A stretch of 40,460 bases of DNA from Candidatus Shapirobacteria bacterium CG_4_10_14_0_8_um_filter_39_15 (GTDB lineage: Bacteria; Patescibacteriota; Microgenomatia; UM-FILTER-39-15), in assembly GCA_002784465.1 (NCBI GenBank), contig PFLE01000003.1:1-40460 (forward strand), given 5' to 3'. Positions 1 to 8,143 of this stretch are shown here, piece by piece. The notes under the pieces are model-generated. The model saw only the letters and a list, made by a program, of their open reading frames with translations, had not been told where the DNA came from and made no database searches. The position numbers and the translations under genes were made by a program. Numbering within the stretch: position 1 is the first letter of the stretch; each line of letters opens with the position of its first letter.

Positions 1-458
1 GATTTTTCCAAATTAAAAGTCTACCAAGACGGTTTACCGAATGTTCCACCAGAATTAGTAACCTACGTTATTGATAGAGCTAAACCAGTTAATTACGACA
101 TTCTTCGTTGGCTTAGAAAGCAGGGGCGGATATTATCGGTACAGAAGATCCAGAATTATTAGGTAAAGAATACAACCTTTATCAAGCCACTTTAATTACC
201 CATTCAACCGAAGAGGAGTACGTAGACGCGCGATTAAACTATAATCGAATGAAACCAATCCTTTGCAAGATGCGTTCAGAGTATATTGCCCAAAGAATAA
301 AAGCTACTCTTCCTGAAGACGGTATGGGAATTTTATTAATTAGTTTGGCTCACGAAGTGAAAAGATTACTGGAACAAGAGATAGAAGTTAGCGAACCGGA
401 AACACTGGATTTAGCTGGTTATTTACCTTTTAAAACAATTGCTATCTTCTCGAGGTAA
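1..458 (+). pseudogene. 3' part of an unknown gene with a one-base frameshift
   Basis: Frame 1 is open from the window edge (DFSKLKVYQDG...) through LRK and then runs to a stop at TAG. Frame 3 continues the same kind of sequence (AGADIIGTEDPE...LNYNRM) into the 69-residue ORF of the track, which begins at 249 only because a Met lies there. The switch falls at aagcagggg (about 113-126), where one missing base would restore LRKAGADIIG. I do not recognise the family. No signal peptide or membrane segment is visible in this part. The last 40 bases overlap, tail to tail, the end of the minus-strand ATPase. A sequencing or assembly deletion beside the G run is as likely as a true pseudogene. The 5' end lies outside the window. 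Confidence 0.6.
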
Positions 459-1579
459 TTTTGGGATGTAATTATTTCAGGAATGTTAGGAAAGGGAAAG
501 ATTTTTTTGGCAACACCATTTTTTGATTTAATTTCGATGGTTGTATATTTCTTTTTATAGTCTTCAATAACTATATCAACTTCTTTCCCCCCGTATTCCC
601 TGTAAAAATACGTATTTATTTTTGCGTTTTGAATTTTACGCGTTTTTTCAAGCTCGGAGATAATAAAGTTCTCAAATACTCCGCCTTTATCCTGACGAAG
701 CTCTAAATCCCTAAAGTCCTGAATCAAAATATTTCGAATACCAAGATCGTAAAAATATAATTTACGATTTTCAGAAACAGCCTTTCTTATATTGGTTTTA
801 AACGAAGGGAGTGAGATCAAAATGTAGTTTTTAATAAAGATTTCAATATAATTTGAAACCGTAGAAGGAGATGCTCCCAATGAATCGGCAATCTCACGAA
901 CAGAAACCTCTGAACCTAATTGTAGAGCGATTTTCGTCAAAATATCCTTAGCCAGTTTGGTATTTTTCAAATCATAGATATCAATTACATCTTTCAGCAC
1001 GTATGCATCCAGCATATGTTGGAGGAGGTCAATGCGTTCTTTCTCGCTCAAATTATCTTTTGAATAAACCTCAGGATACGCACCGTAAATCTGCAGTTTT
1101 TTTGCCAGTTTAATTTTAAATTCTCCCATCTCAGAAGCTTTTGGCTTTTCGTTTTCTAAAACCTCAAATACCGAAAGGGGTAAACAATAGATCTCGTTAA
1201 ATCTTCCGGCCAAGGTGTCAAACTCTTTGGAAGACTTTCGACGAAGCTCTGAACTTCCTGTAGCAATGATCTTTATTTTAAATTCGTCAAAAAGTATTTT
1301 AAGCATTACTGTTGCTTCCGGGTAGTTTTGGACTTCATCGATCAAAATTACCTTATTCTCTTTTACAATTGTCTCAAGAATTTCTCTGCGGGGAGCAAAC
1401 TTTTCTCTATCTGATTGCAGATCAAAATTGAATTTTGTAACCTTCAACTCTTGCGCAAGCTTGTTAATTAAAGTCGTTTTACCGGAACGTCTCGGACCCC
1501 AAACAAACAATATTTTATTTTCATTACCCTTTAGATATTTACTTATCGTGTTTTCAATTTTACGTTCGATCATATCCAT
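419..1579 (-). CDS. AAA ATPase with DUF4143-type C-terminus
   Basis: The 386-residue protein has a Walker A motif GPRRSGKTT at about residues 28-36, a Walker B segment VILIDEVQNYPE near 77-88 and the sensor-like IIATGSSEL after it. This is the order found in the AAA_14/DUF4143 family. A winged-helix-like stretch (VREIADSLGASPSTVSNYI) follows near 215-240. The C-terminus FYREYGGKEVDIVIEDY...TIEIKSK resembles a PD-(D/E)XK nuclease fold and is usual in this family. Substrate and role are unknown; members are often accessory and have been linked to toxin-antitoxin-like or ATP-dependent functions. It is alone on the minus strand, flanked by damaged genes. Start is ATG at 1579, with a second Met two codons in. 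The upstream region carries a TTGACA box and a 14-bp direct repeat. Confidence 0.85.
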   Translation of the reverse strand: MDMIERKIENTISKYLKGNENKILFVWGPRRSGKTTLINKLAQELKVTKFNFDLQSDREKFAPRREILETIVKENKVILIDEVQNYPEATVMLKILFDEFKIKIIATGSSELRRKSSKEFDTLAGRFNEIYCLPLSVFEVLENEKPKASEMGEFKIKLAKKLQIYGAYPEVYSKDNLSEKERIDLLQHMLDAYVLKDVIDIYDLKNTKLAKDILTKIALQLGSEVSVREIADSLGASPSTVSNYIEIFIKNYILISLPSFKTNIRKAVSENRKLYFYDLGIRNILIQDFRDLELRQDKGGVFENFIISELEKTRKIQNAKINTYFYREYGGKEVDIVIEDYKKKYTTIEIKSKNGVAKKIFPFPNIPEIITSQNYLEKIAIVLKGK

Positions 1580-1589
1580 ATATAATCAT

Positions 1590-1636
1590 ATTACTACTAT
1601 TTTGTAGTTTGTCAATACTCAAATTACTACTATTTT
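1590..1636 (-). promoter_or_regulatory. Promoter region with 14-bp direct repeat upstream of the DUF4143 ATPase
   Basis: On the plus strand ATTACTACTATTTT occurs at 1590-1603 and again at 1623-1636, exactly 33 bp apart, or about three helical turns. Between them lies TGTCAA (1610-1615), the minus-strand reading TTGACA, placed as a -35 box. A TATGAT follows with a slightly long spacer (19 bp). Two identical half sites on one face of the helix suggest an operator, possibly for the ATPase's own winged-helix part. The repeat is seen; the regulatory role is inferred. Confidence 0.45.
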
Positions 1637-1720
1637 AAAGATCGACTAGGCTCAAATATTATAAAAGACGACTCATTAATTTTTAAAATAGGTTCGAATT
1701 TTTTCAAAAACGTTCACTTA

Positions 1721-2331
1721 ATGTTTTTTGTTTTTACTATTTTAACTTTTATTTCCACCCTTTTGGGCGGCTTGGTGGGAATTAAATACCGCGACCGTCT
1801 TCATTTAATCTTGGGTTTTACGGCCGGAGTATTGTTGGCGGTAGTTGCCTTTGATATCTTTCCGGAAATTATTAATCTTACCTCAAAATTGGAAATTGAT
1901 CCCCAGTTGCCAATGGTTGCTTTGGTTTTAGGATTTCTAATTTTCCACATTTTTGAAAAATTGCTATTAATTCATCAATTGTGTGTGTCATATCATTAAT
2001 AAATCCAAAATAAGTAAATCAGTTGATCGGAATATCGGGACAAGTAAAACAGAGATTGGTTTATCGGTAATATTACAGCCACAAGAAGTTACTCGATCTC
2101 AAGAATCGTATAGATAATTTTTCCCGCCGGGGCGTCGCTTCCACCTTATTTTTTACGCTTCCCGATCGATTCCTTGTTTTGTATTTAGGCTTTTTTGCCG
2201 GGTTTTTACTTTATATTGGTGCTGCCGAGATTTTACCGGAAGCTCATAGTCAACGTTCTTCTGTAAAAACCATTTTAATGACCATTCTTGGGGTGGTTCT
2301 TATATTTATTATTTCGCGATTCATGGTTTAA
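1721..2331 (+). pseudogene. ZIP-family metal transporter, broken by deletion and repeat
   Basis: The N-terminal part (MFFVFTILTFISTLLGGLVGIK...GFTAGVLLAVVAFDIFPE) and the C-terminal part (ASTLFFTLPDRFLVLYLGFFAGFLLYIGAAEILPEAH) are both typical of ZIP metal-ion permeases, with hydrophobic helices and the E/H-containing ends of transmembrane segments. They lie in different frames (N-part ends at 1999; C-part is open from about 2100 to TAA 2329-2331). The central roughly 100 residues that should hold the metal-binding helices IV and V are missing. In their place is a short stretch containing a left-arm copy of the dispersed hairpin repeat (2013-2075). The product would not be a working transporter. 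The internal loss cannot be a simple base-calling error. Confidence 0.8.
2013..2075. repeat. Dispersed hairpin element, copy A (one arm)
   Basis: The sequence reads GTAAATCAGTTGATCGG, then AATATCGGGACAAGTAAAAC, then AGAGATTGG and ATCGGTAATA. This matches the left arm of the fuller copies at 21971, 32874 and 39764. No matching right arm follows. It lies at the junction between the two ZIP transporter halves, so insertion or recombination at the repeat is the likely cause of the broken gene. Confidence 0.75.
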
Positions 2332-2353
2332 TTGTTTAGCCTCGGATACAACC

Positions 2354-2435
2354 TTGACAATTAGCCGATTTAGCGCTATTATTTATCTTGTTTGGAAAGC
2401 CCCTCTTTCAAAATCCACCCATAAGTGGTTTTTTT
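2354..2435 (+). promoter_or_regulatory. greA promoter and leader hairpin
   Basis: TTGACA (2354-2359) and TATTAT (2377-2382) are separated by exactly 17 bp, a near-consensus sigma-70-type promoter. About 35 nt downstream a small stem CCAC-ccataa-GTGG (2415-2428) is followed by a run of seven T, which could act as a weak attenuator or as the terminator of an upstream transcript. greA starts at 2461 after GGAG. The boxes are seen; their use is inferred. Confidence 0.65.
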
Positions 2436-2460
2436 ATTTTAGGGAGTTAATGGAGTTAAT

Positions 2461-2928
2461 ATGGATACAAACAAAGTTTTTTTAACCAAAGAAGGCATCG
2501 AAAATCTTAAGAAGGAACTTCAAAATTTTAATGAAGTTCGGCGTCCCTATACGGTTGAAAGATTAGCCAATGCCAGAAATGCGGGTGACTTGTCCGAAAA
2601 CAGTGATTACACCGAGGCAAAACAAGACCTCGCTTTTATTGATGGCCGAATTGCCGAGCTAGAAGAAGTTTTAGGTCGCGTAGAAGCGATTAAAGAAGAT
2701 AATTGCAAACACGACAAAGTTGATTTGGGTTGTAAAGTTAAGGTAGAAGTTAACGGCGAGGAAAACATTTTCCATATTGTTGGCGAATGGGAAGCGGATC
2801 CGAATTCCAAAAAAATTTCTCACGAATCACCCTTAGGCAAGGTTCTTTTAGGCCGATCAAAGGGTGAAAAAGTGGAAGTTGACGCCCCGGCGGGAAAAAT
2901 TATCTATACGATTCTTGAGATCGAGTAA
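2461..2928 (+). CDS. greA: Transcription elongation factor GreA
   Basis: At 155 residues this is normal GreA length (about 158). The N-terminal coiled-coil carries the family signature GDLSENSDYTEAKQDLAFID, and the C-terminal FKBP-like domain ends with SPLGKVLLGRSKGEKVEVDAPAG. GreA binds in the secondary channel of RNA polymerase and stimulates cleavage of backtracked transcripts. The acidic tip residues D and E in GDLSEN are present. The start is ATG 2461, preceded by GGAG 8 nt upstream, and a clear promoter lies about 80 bp upstream. lysS follows within 40 bases but appears to have its own promoter. Confidence 0.95.
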   Translation: MDTNKVFLTKEGIENLKKELQNFNEVRRPYTVERLANARNAGDLSENSDYTEAKQDLAFIDGRIAELEEVLGRVEAIKEDNCKHDKVDLGCKVKVEVNGEENIFHIVGEWEADPNSKKISHESPLGKVLLGRSKGEKVEVDAPAGKIIYTILEIE

Positions 2929-2932
2929 CTTC

Positions 2933-2961
2933 TTGTGGCCTCGTTTATTTTGTGTTACACT
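2933..2961 (+). promoter_or_regulatory. lysS promoter, leaderless geometry
   Basis: TTGTGG (2933-2938) and TACACT (2956-2961) have a 17-bp spacer. The -10 box ends 6 nt before ATG 2968, so a start about 7 nt downstream of it would put the transcript's 5' end at the start codon. No Shine-Dalgarno sequence is present. This also argues against the upstream GTG (2935) used in the ORF track, which lies inside the -35 box. Confidence 0.6.
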
Positions 2962-2967
2962 CCAGAT

Positions 2968-4422
2968 ATGCCTTCAACTTTGGATGATTTGATAAAAGTC
3001 AGGTTGGGAAAACTGGAACAGATAAAAAAACTTGGTATTGACCCCTATCCCGCTCGTTGTGTACGCAAGCAGACTTGCGCGGAAGCTTTGGAATTGATAG
3101 GAAAGGAAGTGGCGGTTGCCGGTCGGATTATGGCGATTCGCGGCCATGGAGGAATTCAGTTTTTTGATCTTCGTGACGAATCCGGCAAAATCCAAGTGGT
3201 TTTTAAGGCTGATAAGCTAAAGACCAATGACCAAAGACTAATCACACTACTGGACCTTGGTGATTTTATTGACGTTCAGGGCGAAGTTTTCAAAACTCAA
3301 GCCGGAGAAATCTCGGTTCTAGCCTCCGATTTCCATCTTTTGACAAAATCAATCAGGCCCTTACCGTCCCAATGGTATGGTTTAAAAGATGTGGAAGAAA
3401 GATACCGGAAAAGATATTTGGATTTGTTGATGAATCCTCAAGCTTTGGAGGTTTTGGTAAATCGTTCAAAAATTACTTATACGATTAGGAAATTTTTGGT
3501 AGAAAAGAAAGGTTATTTGGAAGTGGAAGATCCGGTTTTGCAGACCTTATATGGCGGCGGCCGGGCGCGGCCTTTTATTACTCATCACAATACGTTAGAC
3601 ATGGATCTTTACTTAAGAATTTCAAACGAGCTGTATCTTAAGAGACTAATTGTCGGCGGACTTGAGAAGGTTTTTGAAATGGGCCACACCTTTAGAAATG
3701 AAGGTATGGATAAAAATCACAACCCCGAATTTACCATGTTGGAAACAATGGAGGCTTATATTGACTATAAAGAAAATATGAGTTTAATTGAAGAAATGTT
3801 TGAATATGTTGCTAAAGAAGTTTTTGGAACAACCCAATTGCTTTATCAAGGGAAAACGATCGACTATAAAAAACCTTGGAAAAGAATTCGCGTCGAAGAT
3901 TTGTTTAAAGAAAATATAGAAGCAAATTTAAATCAGTTTGATACCCTGGAAAAAGCCCGCGATTTAGCCAAGAAAACAGGCGTTGAAATTAAGAATTTTA
4001 TGACCAAGGGAGAGATTTTATTGGAAATTTTTGAAAAAAAATGCACAAGTAAAATTATTCAGCCGACTTTTGTTTACGATTATCCGGCCGATTTTTATCC
4101 ATTAGCAAAAAAATTGGAAAATAATCCTGAATTGGTAGAAAGTTTTGATATTTATGTTGCCGGAATGGAAATGGGGACCAATTGGAGCGAACAAAATAAT
4201 CCCCAGGAATTAAGAAGAGAGTGGGAAAAAGAATCGAAAAAAGAGGCAGCGGGTAACGAAGAAACTCAAAAATTGGACGAAGAATTTTTAGAGGCTTTAG
4301 AATATGGTATGCCCCCGACTTCAGGAATCGGACCGGGAATTGATCGCTGGGTAATGGTGATGACTGATTCACCGGCAATCGCCGACGTGATTTTATTTCC
4401 GACTTTAAGACCAGAAAAGTAG
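2968..4422 (+). CDS. lysS: Lysyl-tRNA synthetase, class II
   Basis: From ATG 2968 the protein has 484 residues, the usual size of bacterial class II LysRS. An OB-fold anticodon-binding domain (VAVAGRIMAIRGHGGIQFFDLRD) is followed by the class II catalytic core. Motif 2 is seen as FRNEGMDKNHNPEFTMLE and motif 3 as GIGPGIDRWVMVMTDSPAIADVILFP. Lys-pocket residues lie in the ESFDIYVAGMEMGTNWSEQNNP segment. It attaches lysine to tRNA-Lys in the cytoplasm. The track's GTG start at 2935 adds 11 residues that look like promoter sequence, so I prefer ATG 2968. It stands between greA and a damaged four-helix-bundle gene. Confidence 0.95.
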   Translation: MPSTLDDLIKVRLGKLEQIKKLGIDPYPARCVRKQTCAEALELIGKEVAVAGRIMAIRGHGGIQFFDLRDESGKIQVVFKADKLKTNDQRLITLLDLGDFIDVQGEVFKTQAGEISVLASDFHLLTKSIRPLPSQWYGLKDVEERYRKRYLDLLMNPQALEVLVNRSKITYTIRKFLVEKKGYLEVEDPVLQTLYGGGRARPFITHHNTLDMDLYLRISNELYLKRLIVGGLEKVFEMGHTFRNEGMDKNHNPEFTMLETMEAYIDYKENMSLIEEMFEYVAKEVFGTTQLLYQGKTIDYKKPWKRIRVEDLFKENIEANLNQFDTLEKARDLAKKTGVEIKNFMTKGEILLEIFEKKCTSKIIQPTFVYDYPADFYPLAKKLENNPELVESFDIYVAGMEMGTNWSEQNNPQELRREWEKESKKEAAGNEETQKLDEEFLEALEYGMPPTSGIGPGIDRWVMVMTDSPAIADVILFPTLRPEK

Positions 4423-4428
4423 TATTAT
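4423..4428 (+). promoter_or_regulatory. -10 box for the four-helix-bundle gene (leaderless)
   Basis: TATTAT overlaps the last base of the lysS stop codon and is followed by 6 nt and then GTG at 4435. The spacing matches the other leaderless starts in the window and supports GTG 4435 as the original start of the frameshifted gene. Confidence 0.4.
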
Positions 4429-4434
4429 TAATTT

Positions 4435-4976
4435 GTGACTGAAATTGGGTATAAATACTTAAAGACTTACCAATTATCGATTATTATCTTCGATTCAACC
4501 TATATCTTTTGTGAGCGTTTTTACCTGAATATAAATTCAGGCGTACCGTTGAACAAATGACCCAAGCGGCTCGAAGTATGAAACAAAATATTCCCGAGGG
4601 TTATTCGGAAACGAGCCTGAAATCTTATATAAAATTATTAGGAGTATCTCGGGGTTCAGTTGTCGAGTTAATCGAAGATTATCAGGATTTTTTAAGGTTA
4701 AGGGGTTTAAAAATTTGGGATAAAAACGACCCTCGGGTTTTAAAAATCAGGGATATCCGGGTTATCCGGGATATCAATGATAATCCGAATTCCCTGAATA
4801 CCCTGAAACTCCCTGATGACCCCGAATCTGCCGCGAACTTTCTCCTCACTCTTTGTTTTCAGGAAAGTTTTCTTTTAAATCAACAGATTAAATCCCTCGA
4901 GGAAAAATTCGTTAATGAGGGAGGTTATACTGAAAATTTGTATAAAAAAAGAATTGAGGTAAAATACAAGAGATGA
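4435..4976 (+). pseudogene. Four-helix-bundle (S23-like) protein, one-base frameshift, with in-frame hairpin insertion
   Basis: Reading from GTG 4435 gives TEIGYKYLKTYQLSIIIFDSTYIFCERF. Adding one T in the run at about 4517-4522 would give ERFLPEYKFRRTVEQMTQAARSMKQNIPEG, which joins the 139-residue track ORF. This is the four-helix-bundle family related to 23S rRNA intervening-sequence proteins; CPR members often have a suffix domain, seen here as ESAANFLLTLCFQESFLLNQQI. Between the bundle and the suffix lies a linker IRDIRVIRDINDNPNSLNTLKLPDD encoded by an imperfect inverted repeat (4747-4816). Function is unknown; S23-like proteins are probably nucleic-acid binding. The frameshift may be real or an assembly error in a T run. 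The stop overlaps the next start as ATGA. Confidence 0.7.
4747..4816. repeat. Imperfect hairpin inside the four-helix-bundle gene
   Basis: The left arm TCAGGGATATCCGGGTTATC (4747-4766, running to 4770) and the right arm (4792-4816, CCCTGAATACCCTGAAACTC...) are largely complementary: the reverse complement of the right arm reads TCAGGGAGTTTCAGGGTATT. Both are built from ATCAGG/ATCCGG-like units, as in the intergenic hairpin elements elsewhere in the window. It keeps the reading frame and supplies a low-complexity linker of about 24 residues. Confidence 0.6.
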
Positions 4977-5569
4977 TAACAAGAGATCAGGCTTTACAAT
5001 TTCTAAATGAAAATGTCGAGAATAAAAATATTATTAAACACATGATCGCCGCGGAGGTCATGATGAAAGCTATCGCAGCTAAACTCAAAAGTCAAAATTC
5101 AAAAGTCAAAATTGACGAAGAGATTAACGAAGACGAGTGGGCGATGGCGGGACTTTTACACGATGGAGATTATAATCCCGGTGTACCAGTGGAAAAACAA
5201 GGAATTAAGGTAACAGAAATGTTGCGCGAAAAAGGTTACGAAATTCCCGATACGGTCGCTCATGCGATGGCCGCGCATAATTGGCATAACACTGGAGTTG
5301 AGCCAAAAAGTCTAATGGATTGGTCTTTGTTTTGTGGCGATAGTTTGACTGGTTTAATAGTAGCCGGTTGTCTGGTTTTACCTAGTAAGAAATTGTCTGA
5401 CCTAACAGTAGAAAGTGTCCTGAAGCGCTATAAAGAACCAAGTTTTGCCAAAGGTACTCGTCGAGGCGAAATCGCTATGTGTGAAGAAAAATTGGGAATT
5501 CCGCTCCAAGAATTTGTGGAGAGAACCTTAAAGGCGATGCAAGGGATTAGTAATGAATTGGGATTGTAA
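4973..5569 (+). CDS. HD-domain phosphohydrolase
   Basis: This is a 198-residue metal-dependent HD-superfamily protein. His23 begins the pattern, LLHDGDY supplies the HD pair (His63, Asp64), AHNWH gives a further His near 102-105, and FCGDSLTG may supply the last Asp. Members hydrolyse phosphate esters, often nucleotides; the substrate cannot be told from sequence. Residues 38-49 (LKSQNSKVKIDEE) are encoded by two tandem copies of AAAAGTCAAAATT (5087-5115), an in-frame duplication beyond the core fold. The start overlaps the preceding stop (ATGA), so it is translationally coupled to the four-helix-bundle gene. serS follows after 12 bases. Confidence 0.8.
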   Translation: MITRDQALQFLNENVENKNIIKHMIAAEVMMKAIAAKLKSQNSKVKIDEEINEDEWAMAGLLHDGDYNPGVPVEKQGIKVTEMLREKGYEIPDTVAHAMAAHNWHNTGVEPKSLMDWSLFCGDSLTGLIVAGCLVLPSKKLSDLTVESVLKRYKEPSFAKGTRRGEIAMCEEKLGIPLQEFVERTLKAMQGISNELGL

Positions 5570-5575
5570 TATAAT
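5570..5575 (+). promoter_or_regulatory. serS -10 box, leaderless geometry
   Basis: TATAAT begins just after the HD-gene stop and ends 6 nt before ATG 5582. No Shine-Dalgarno sequence is visible. Transcription starting at the usual distance would begin at or next to the start codon. Confidence 0.55.
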
Positions 5576-5581
5576 AAAAAC

Positions 5582-6817
5582 ATGATCGATATTAAGAAAT
5601 TGAGAGAGGATCCTGATTATTTCAAAAAATCCACCGCTGATAAACAGCGGGATCCGGTCTTGATTGATAAAGTTTTGAAAATAGATAAAGAAAAAAGAGA
5701 ACGATTGGGGAAGATAGAGACCCTTAGAGCCGAACGAAACAAACTTGGGAAAGAAGGGATCAAAAGGGGAAGACAGATCAAGGCAGAGCTGGAGAATTTA
5801 GAGAAAAAGCTGGAAGAGTGGGATGAAAATTTGATTGAGCTACTTTGGCAAGTTCCCAATCCGGCGTTGACAATGGTACCGGTAGGCAAAAATGAAAGTG
5901 AAAATATCGAAGTCCGGAAATGGGGCGAACCAAGAAAGTCAGATTTCCCCATAAAAGACCATCTCGAGTTGGGTAAAGCTTTGGATATTTTAGACTTTGA
6001 GGCAGGAGCGAAAACGACTGGATCACAATTTTATTTTCTTTATAACGAAGGGGCTTTGTTAGAATTATCCTTGGTTCATTTTGCTATGGATTTGTTGTGC
6101 AAAGAGGGATTTACCCCAGTGATTACCCCGGACTTGGCCAAGTCAAGATGTTATTTAGGAACGGGTTATTTACCAAAAGGCAATGAAGCTCAGACTTATG
6201 AAATTAAAGATGAAGATCTGGGATTAATCGCGACGGCAGAAGTTACTCTGGCAGGTAAACATTCGGATGAAGTAATACCGGAAGAAAAACTCCCTTTGAA
6301 ATACATTGGTTATTCTCATTGTTTTCGTAAAGAAGCCGGAGCTTATGGAAAATATTCTAAAGGTTTGTATCGAGTTCATCAGTTCACTAAAGTGGAGATG
6401 TTTATTTATTGCCTTCCCGAGGAATCCGATAAATGGCATCAACATATTTTGGCGATGGAAGAAAAAATTTATCAAGCCCTGGAATTACCTTACAGGGTAG
6501 TAGAAATATGTACTGGGGATTTGGGGGCCATGGCGGCTAGAAAATTTGATATTGAAGTTTGGATGCCAGGGAGAAATGAGTATGGCGAGGTGACCTCAAC
6601 TTCGAACTGCACAGATTATCAGGCGAGAAATTTGAACATCCGTTTTAAACGGAAGAATGGTGAACTTGATTTTGTTCACATGCTTAACGGAACGGCGATT
6701 GCCACTTCAAGAACCCCATTGGCAATTTTGGAAAATTATCAGCAAAAAGATGGATCTGTTTTAATCCCTAAAGTTCTTCAACCCTATACCGGCTTTGAAA
6801 AAATCATTCCGAAATAA
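5582..6817 (+). CDS. serS: Seryl-tRNA synthetase
   Basis: The protein has 411 residues, close to the usual 420-430. The N-terminal long coiled-coil arm that reads the tRNA-Ser variable loop is seen from about 28 to 95 (KRERLGKIETLRAERNKLGKE...). The class II core has motif 2 CFRKEAGAYGKYSKGLYRVHQF and motif 3 LNGTAIATSRTPLAILENYQ. TSTSNCTDYQARNLNIRFK is the typical serine-site segment. It charges tRNA-Ser in the cytoplasm. Start ATG 5582 is set by the leaderless TATAAT. A MurA-type gene follows with its own -10 box. Confidence 0.96.
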   Translation: MIDIKKLREDPDYFKKSTADKQRDPVLIDKVLKIDKEKRERLGKIETLRAERNKLGKEGIKRGRQIKAELENLEKKLEEWDENLIELLWQVPNPALTMVPVGKNESENIEVRKWGEPRKSDFPIKDHLELGKALDILDFEAGAKTTGSQFYFLYNEGALLELSLVHFAMDLLCKEGFTPVITPDLAKSRCYLGTGYLPKGNEAQTYEIKDEDLGLIATAEVTLAGKHSDEVIPEEKLPLKYIGYSHCFRKEAGAYGKYSKGLYRVHQFTKVEMFIYCLPEESDKWHQHILAMEEKIYQALELPYRVVEICTGDLGAMAARKFDIEVWMPGRNEYGEVTSTSNCTDYQARNLNIRFKRKNGELDFVHMLNGTAIATSRTPLAILENYQQKDGSVLIPKVLQPYTGFEKIIPK

Positions 6818-6829
6818 GATATCAACCTC

Positions 6830-6838
6830 TGGTATAAT
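6830..6838 (+). promoter_or_regulatory. murA extended -10 promoter, leaderless geometry
   Basis: TGGTATAAT is an extended -10 element ending 6 nt before ATG 6845, with no Shine-Dalgarno sequence between them. Confidence 0.6.
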
Positions 6839-6844
6839 ATCTTA

Positions 6845-8137
6845 ATGAATGTTAAAGTTCGCGGTGGTCAAATTTTATCCGGAGAAATAACTCCTTCGGG
6901 CAGTAAGAATTCTATCGTTTGTTTGATTTCTGCCTCACTTCTTTTTGATAAGCCCGTAACTTTGAAAAACATTCCTGAAGTGACCGATGTTCAGAAATTG
7001 ATAACGATTTTGGAAAGTTTAGGAAGCAAGATTTCTTGGGAAAAAGATAAAGGGGTTTTATCAATTGACAATTCTCGAATTTCCTTAAATGATTTGTTGA
7101 AAACTAATTTTGCCGATATTCGGGGAACTTTATTATTGTGGGGGCCGTTGCTGGGAAGATTTGGACACGTTTGTTTCGATACTCTGCCTGGAGGATGTAC
7201 CCTGGGAAGACGTCCTCTTGATGCCCATTATAAAGCTTTTTCCGATTTGGGAGTGGTGATTAACAAGAATTCGGAAACGGAGATAAAAATGACAGCGGAA
7301 AAATGCCGTCCGGCGACTATTTGGCTTTCGGAAATGAGTCCGACGGTTACCGAAAACGCGATTATGCTGGCGGTTTCTATTAAAGGAAAAACCGTTATTG
7401 TCGGCGCGGCGAGTGAACCTCAAGTTCAGGATCTGTGTAATTTTCTTAACCAATCCAGAGCTGATATTTCTGGCTGCGGATCAAGCGTCTTAACCGTTAA
7501 CGGAGGGAAAACACTAAAAGCGATTGAATATGAAATCCTGCTGGATCATTATGAAATTGCGACCTTCTTGGCCTTGGGAGCGGCAACCGGTGGAGAAGTC
7601 AGGGTAAAAAATTCAATTCCGGATTTTTTTCCGGCGATTAATAACGAATTCTATAAATTAGGAGTAGAAATAGAATATGAAAAAAATACCGCGATCGTTA
7701 GAGCTGGTCAATTCAAAAATGATAGAGTTCTTCCTCAACAATATCCTATTACCGTTCGATCTCAGCCTTGGCCGGCTTTACCGGTAGATCTGCTTCCGGT
7801 TTTTATTGCCCTTTCTTTAGCAACACCAAACCAGCATCAGTTTCTTTTTCATAATTGGATGTATGAAAGCGGTTTATTTTGGACGAGTGAATTAATCAAA
7901 TTTGGGGCAAATATCACCATGTGTGATCCTCACCGAGTACTTGTTACCTCTGGAAATCACTTAAGAGGAACAACTATCGAGGCCCCTTATATTATCAGAG
8001 CCACCGTTGCTTTAGTGACCGCGGCAATGGTCGCCGAAGGGGAATCAACAATTCTAAACGCCGATACTTTATACCGGGGACATGCTCACTTTTCCGATAA
8101 CCTTTGTCGACTCGGGGCAGTGATTGAAGAAATCTAA
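6845..8137 (+). CDS. murA: UDP-N-acetylglucosamine 1-carboxyvinyltransferase (MurA family)
   Basis: This 430-residue EPSP-synthase-fold enzyme matches MurA in length. SGSKNSIVCL at the N-terminus holds the Lys/Asn pair that binds substrate, and LPGGCTLGRRPLDAH holds the catalytic Cys (about residue 118). PWPALPVDLLPVF holds the conserved Asp of the second domain. MurA transfers enolpyruvate from PEP to UDP-GlcNAc, the first committed step of peptidoglycan synthesis, and the Cys makes it fosfomycin-sensitive in principle. Sequence is somewhat divergent (GRRPLD rather than GARPVD), so a MurA-like paralogue is possible. The methyltransferase gene starts 6 bases after its stop. Confidence 0.88.
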   Translation: MNVKVRGGQILSGEITPSGSKNSIVCLISASLLFDKPVTLKNIPEVTDVQKLITILESLGSKISWEKDKGVLSIDNSRISLNDLLKTNFADIRGTLLLWGPLLGRFGHVCFDTLPGGCTLGRRPLDAHYKAFSDLGVVINKNSETEIKMTAEKCRPATIWLSEMSPTVTENAIMLAVSIKGKTVIVGAASEPQVQDLCNFLNQSRADISGCGSSVLTVNGGKTLKAIEYEILLDHYEIATFLALGAATGGEVRVKNSIPDFFPAINNEFYKLGVEIEYEKNTAIVRAGQFKNDRVLPQQYPITVRSQPWPALPVDLLPVFIALSLATPNQHQFLFHNWMYESGLFWTSELIKFGANITMCDPHRVLVTSGNHLRGTTIEAPYIIRATVALVTAAMVAEGESTILNADTLYRGHAHFSDNLCRLGAVIEEI

Positions 8138-8143
8138 TCGGTA

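Noticed and set aside
2288-2485. 65-residue ORF MGWFLYLLFRD...
   Set aside because: It overlaps the C-terminal ZIP fragment and the greA promoter in the wrong frame and has no family-like features.
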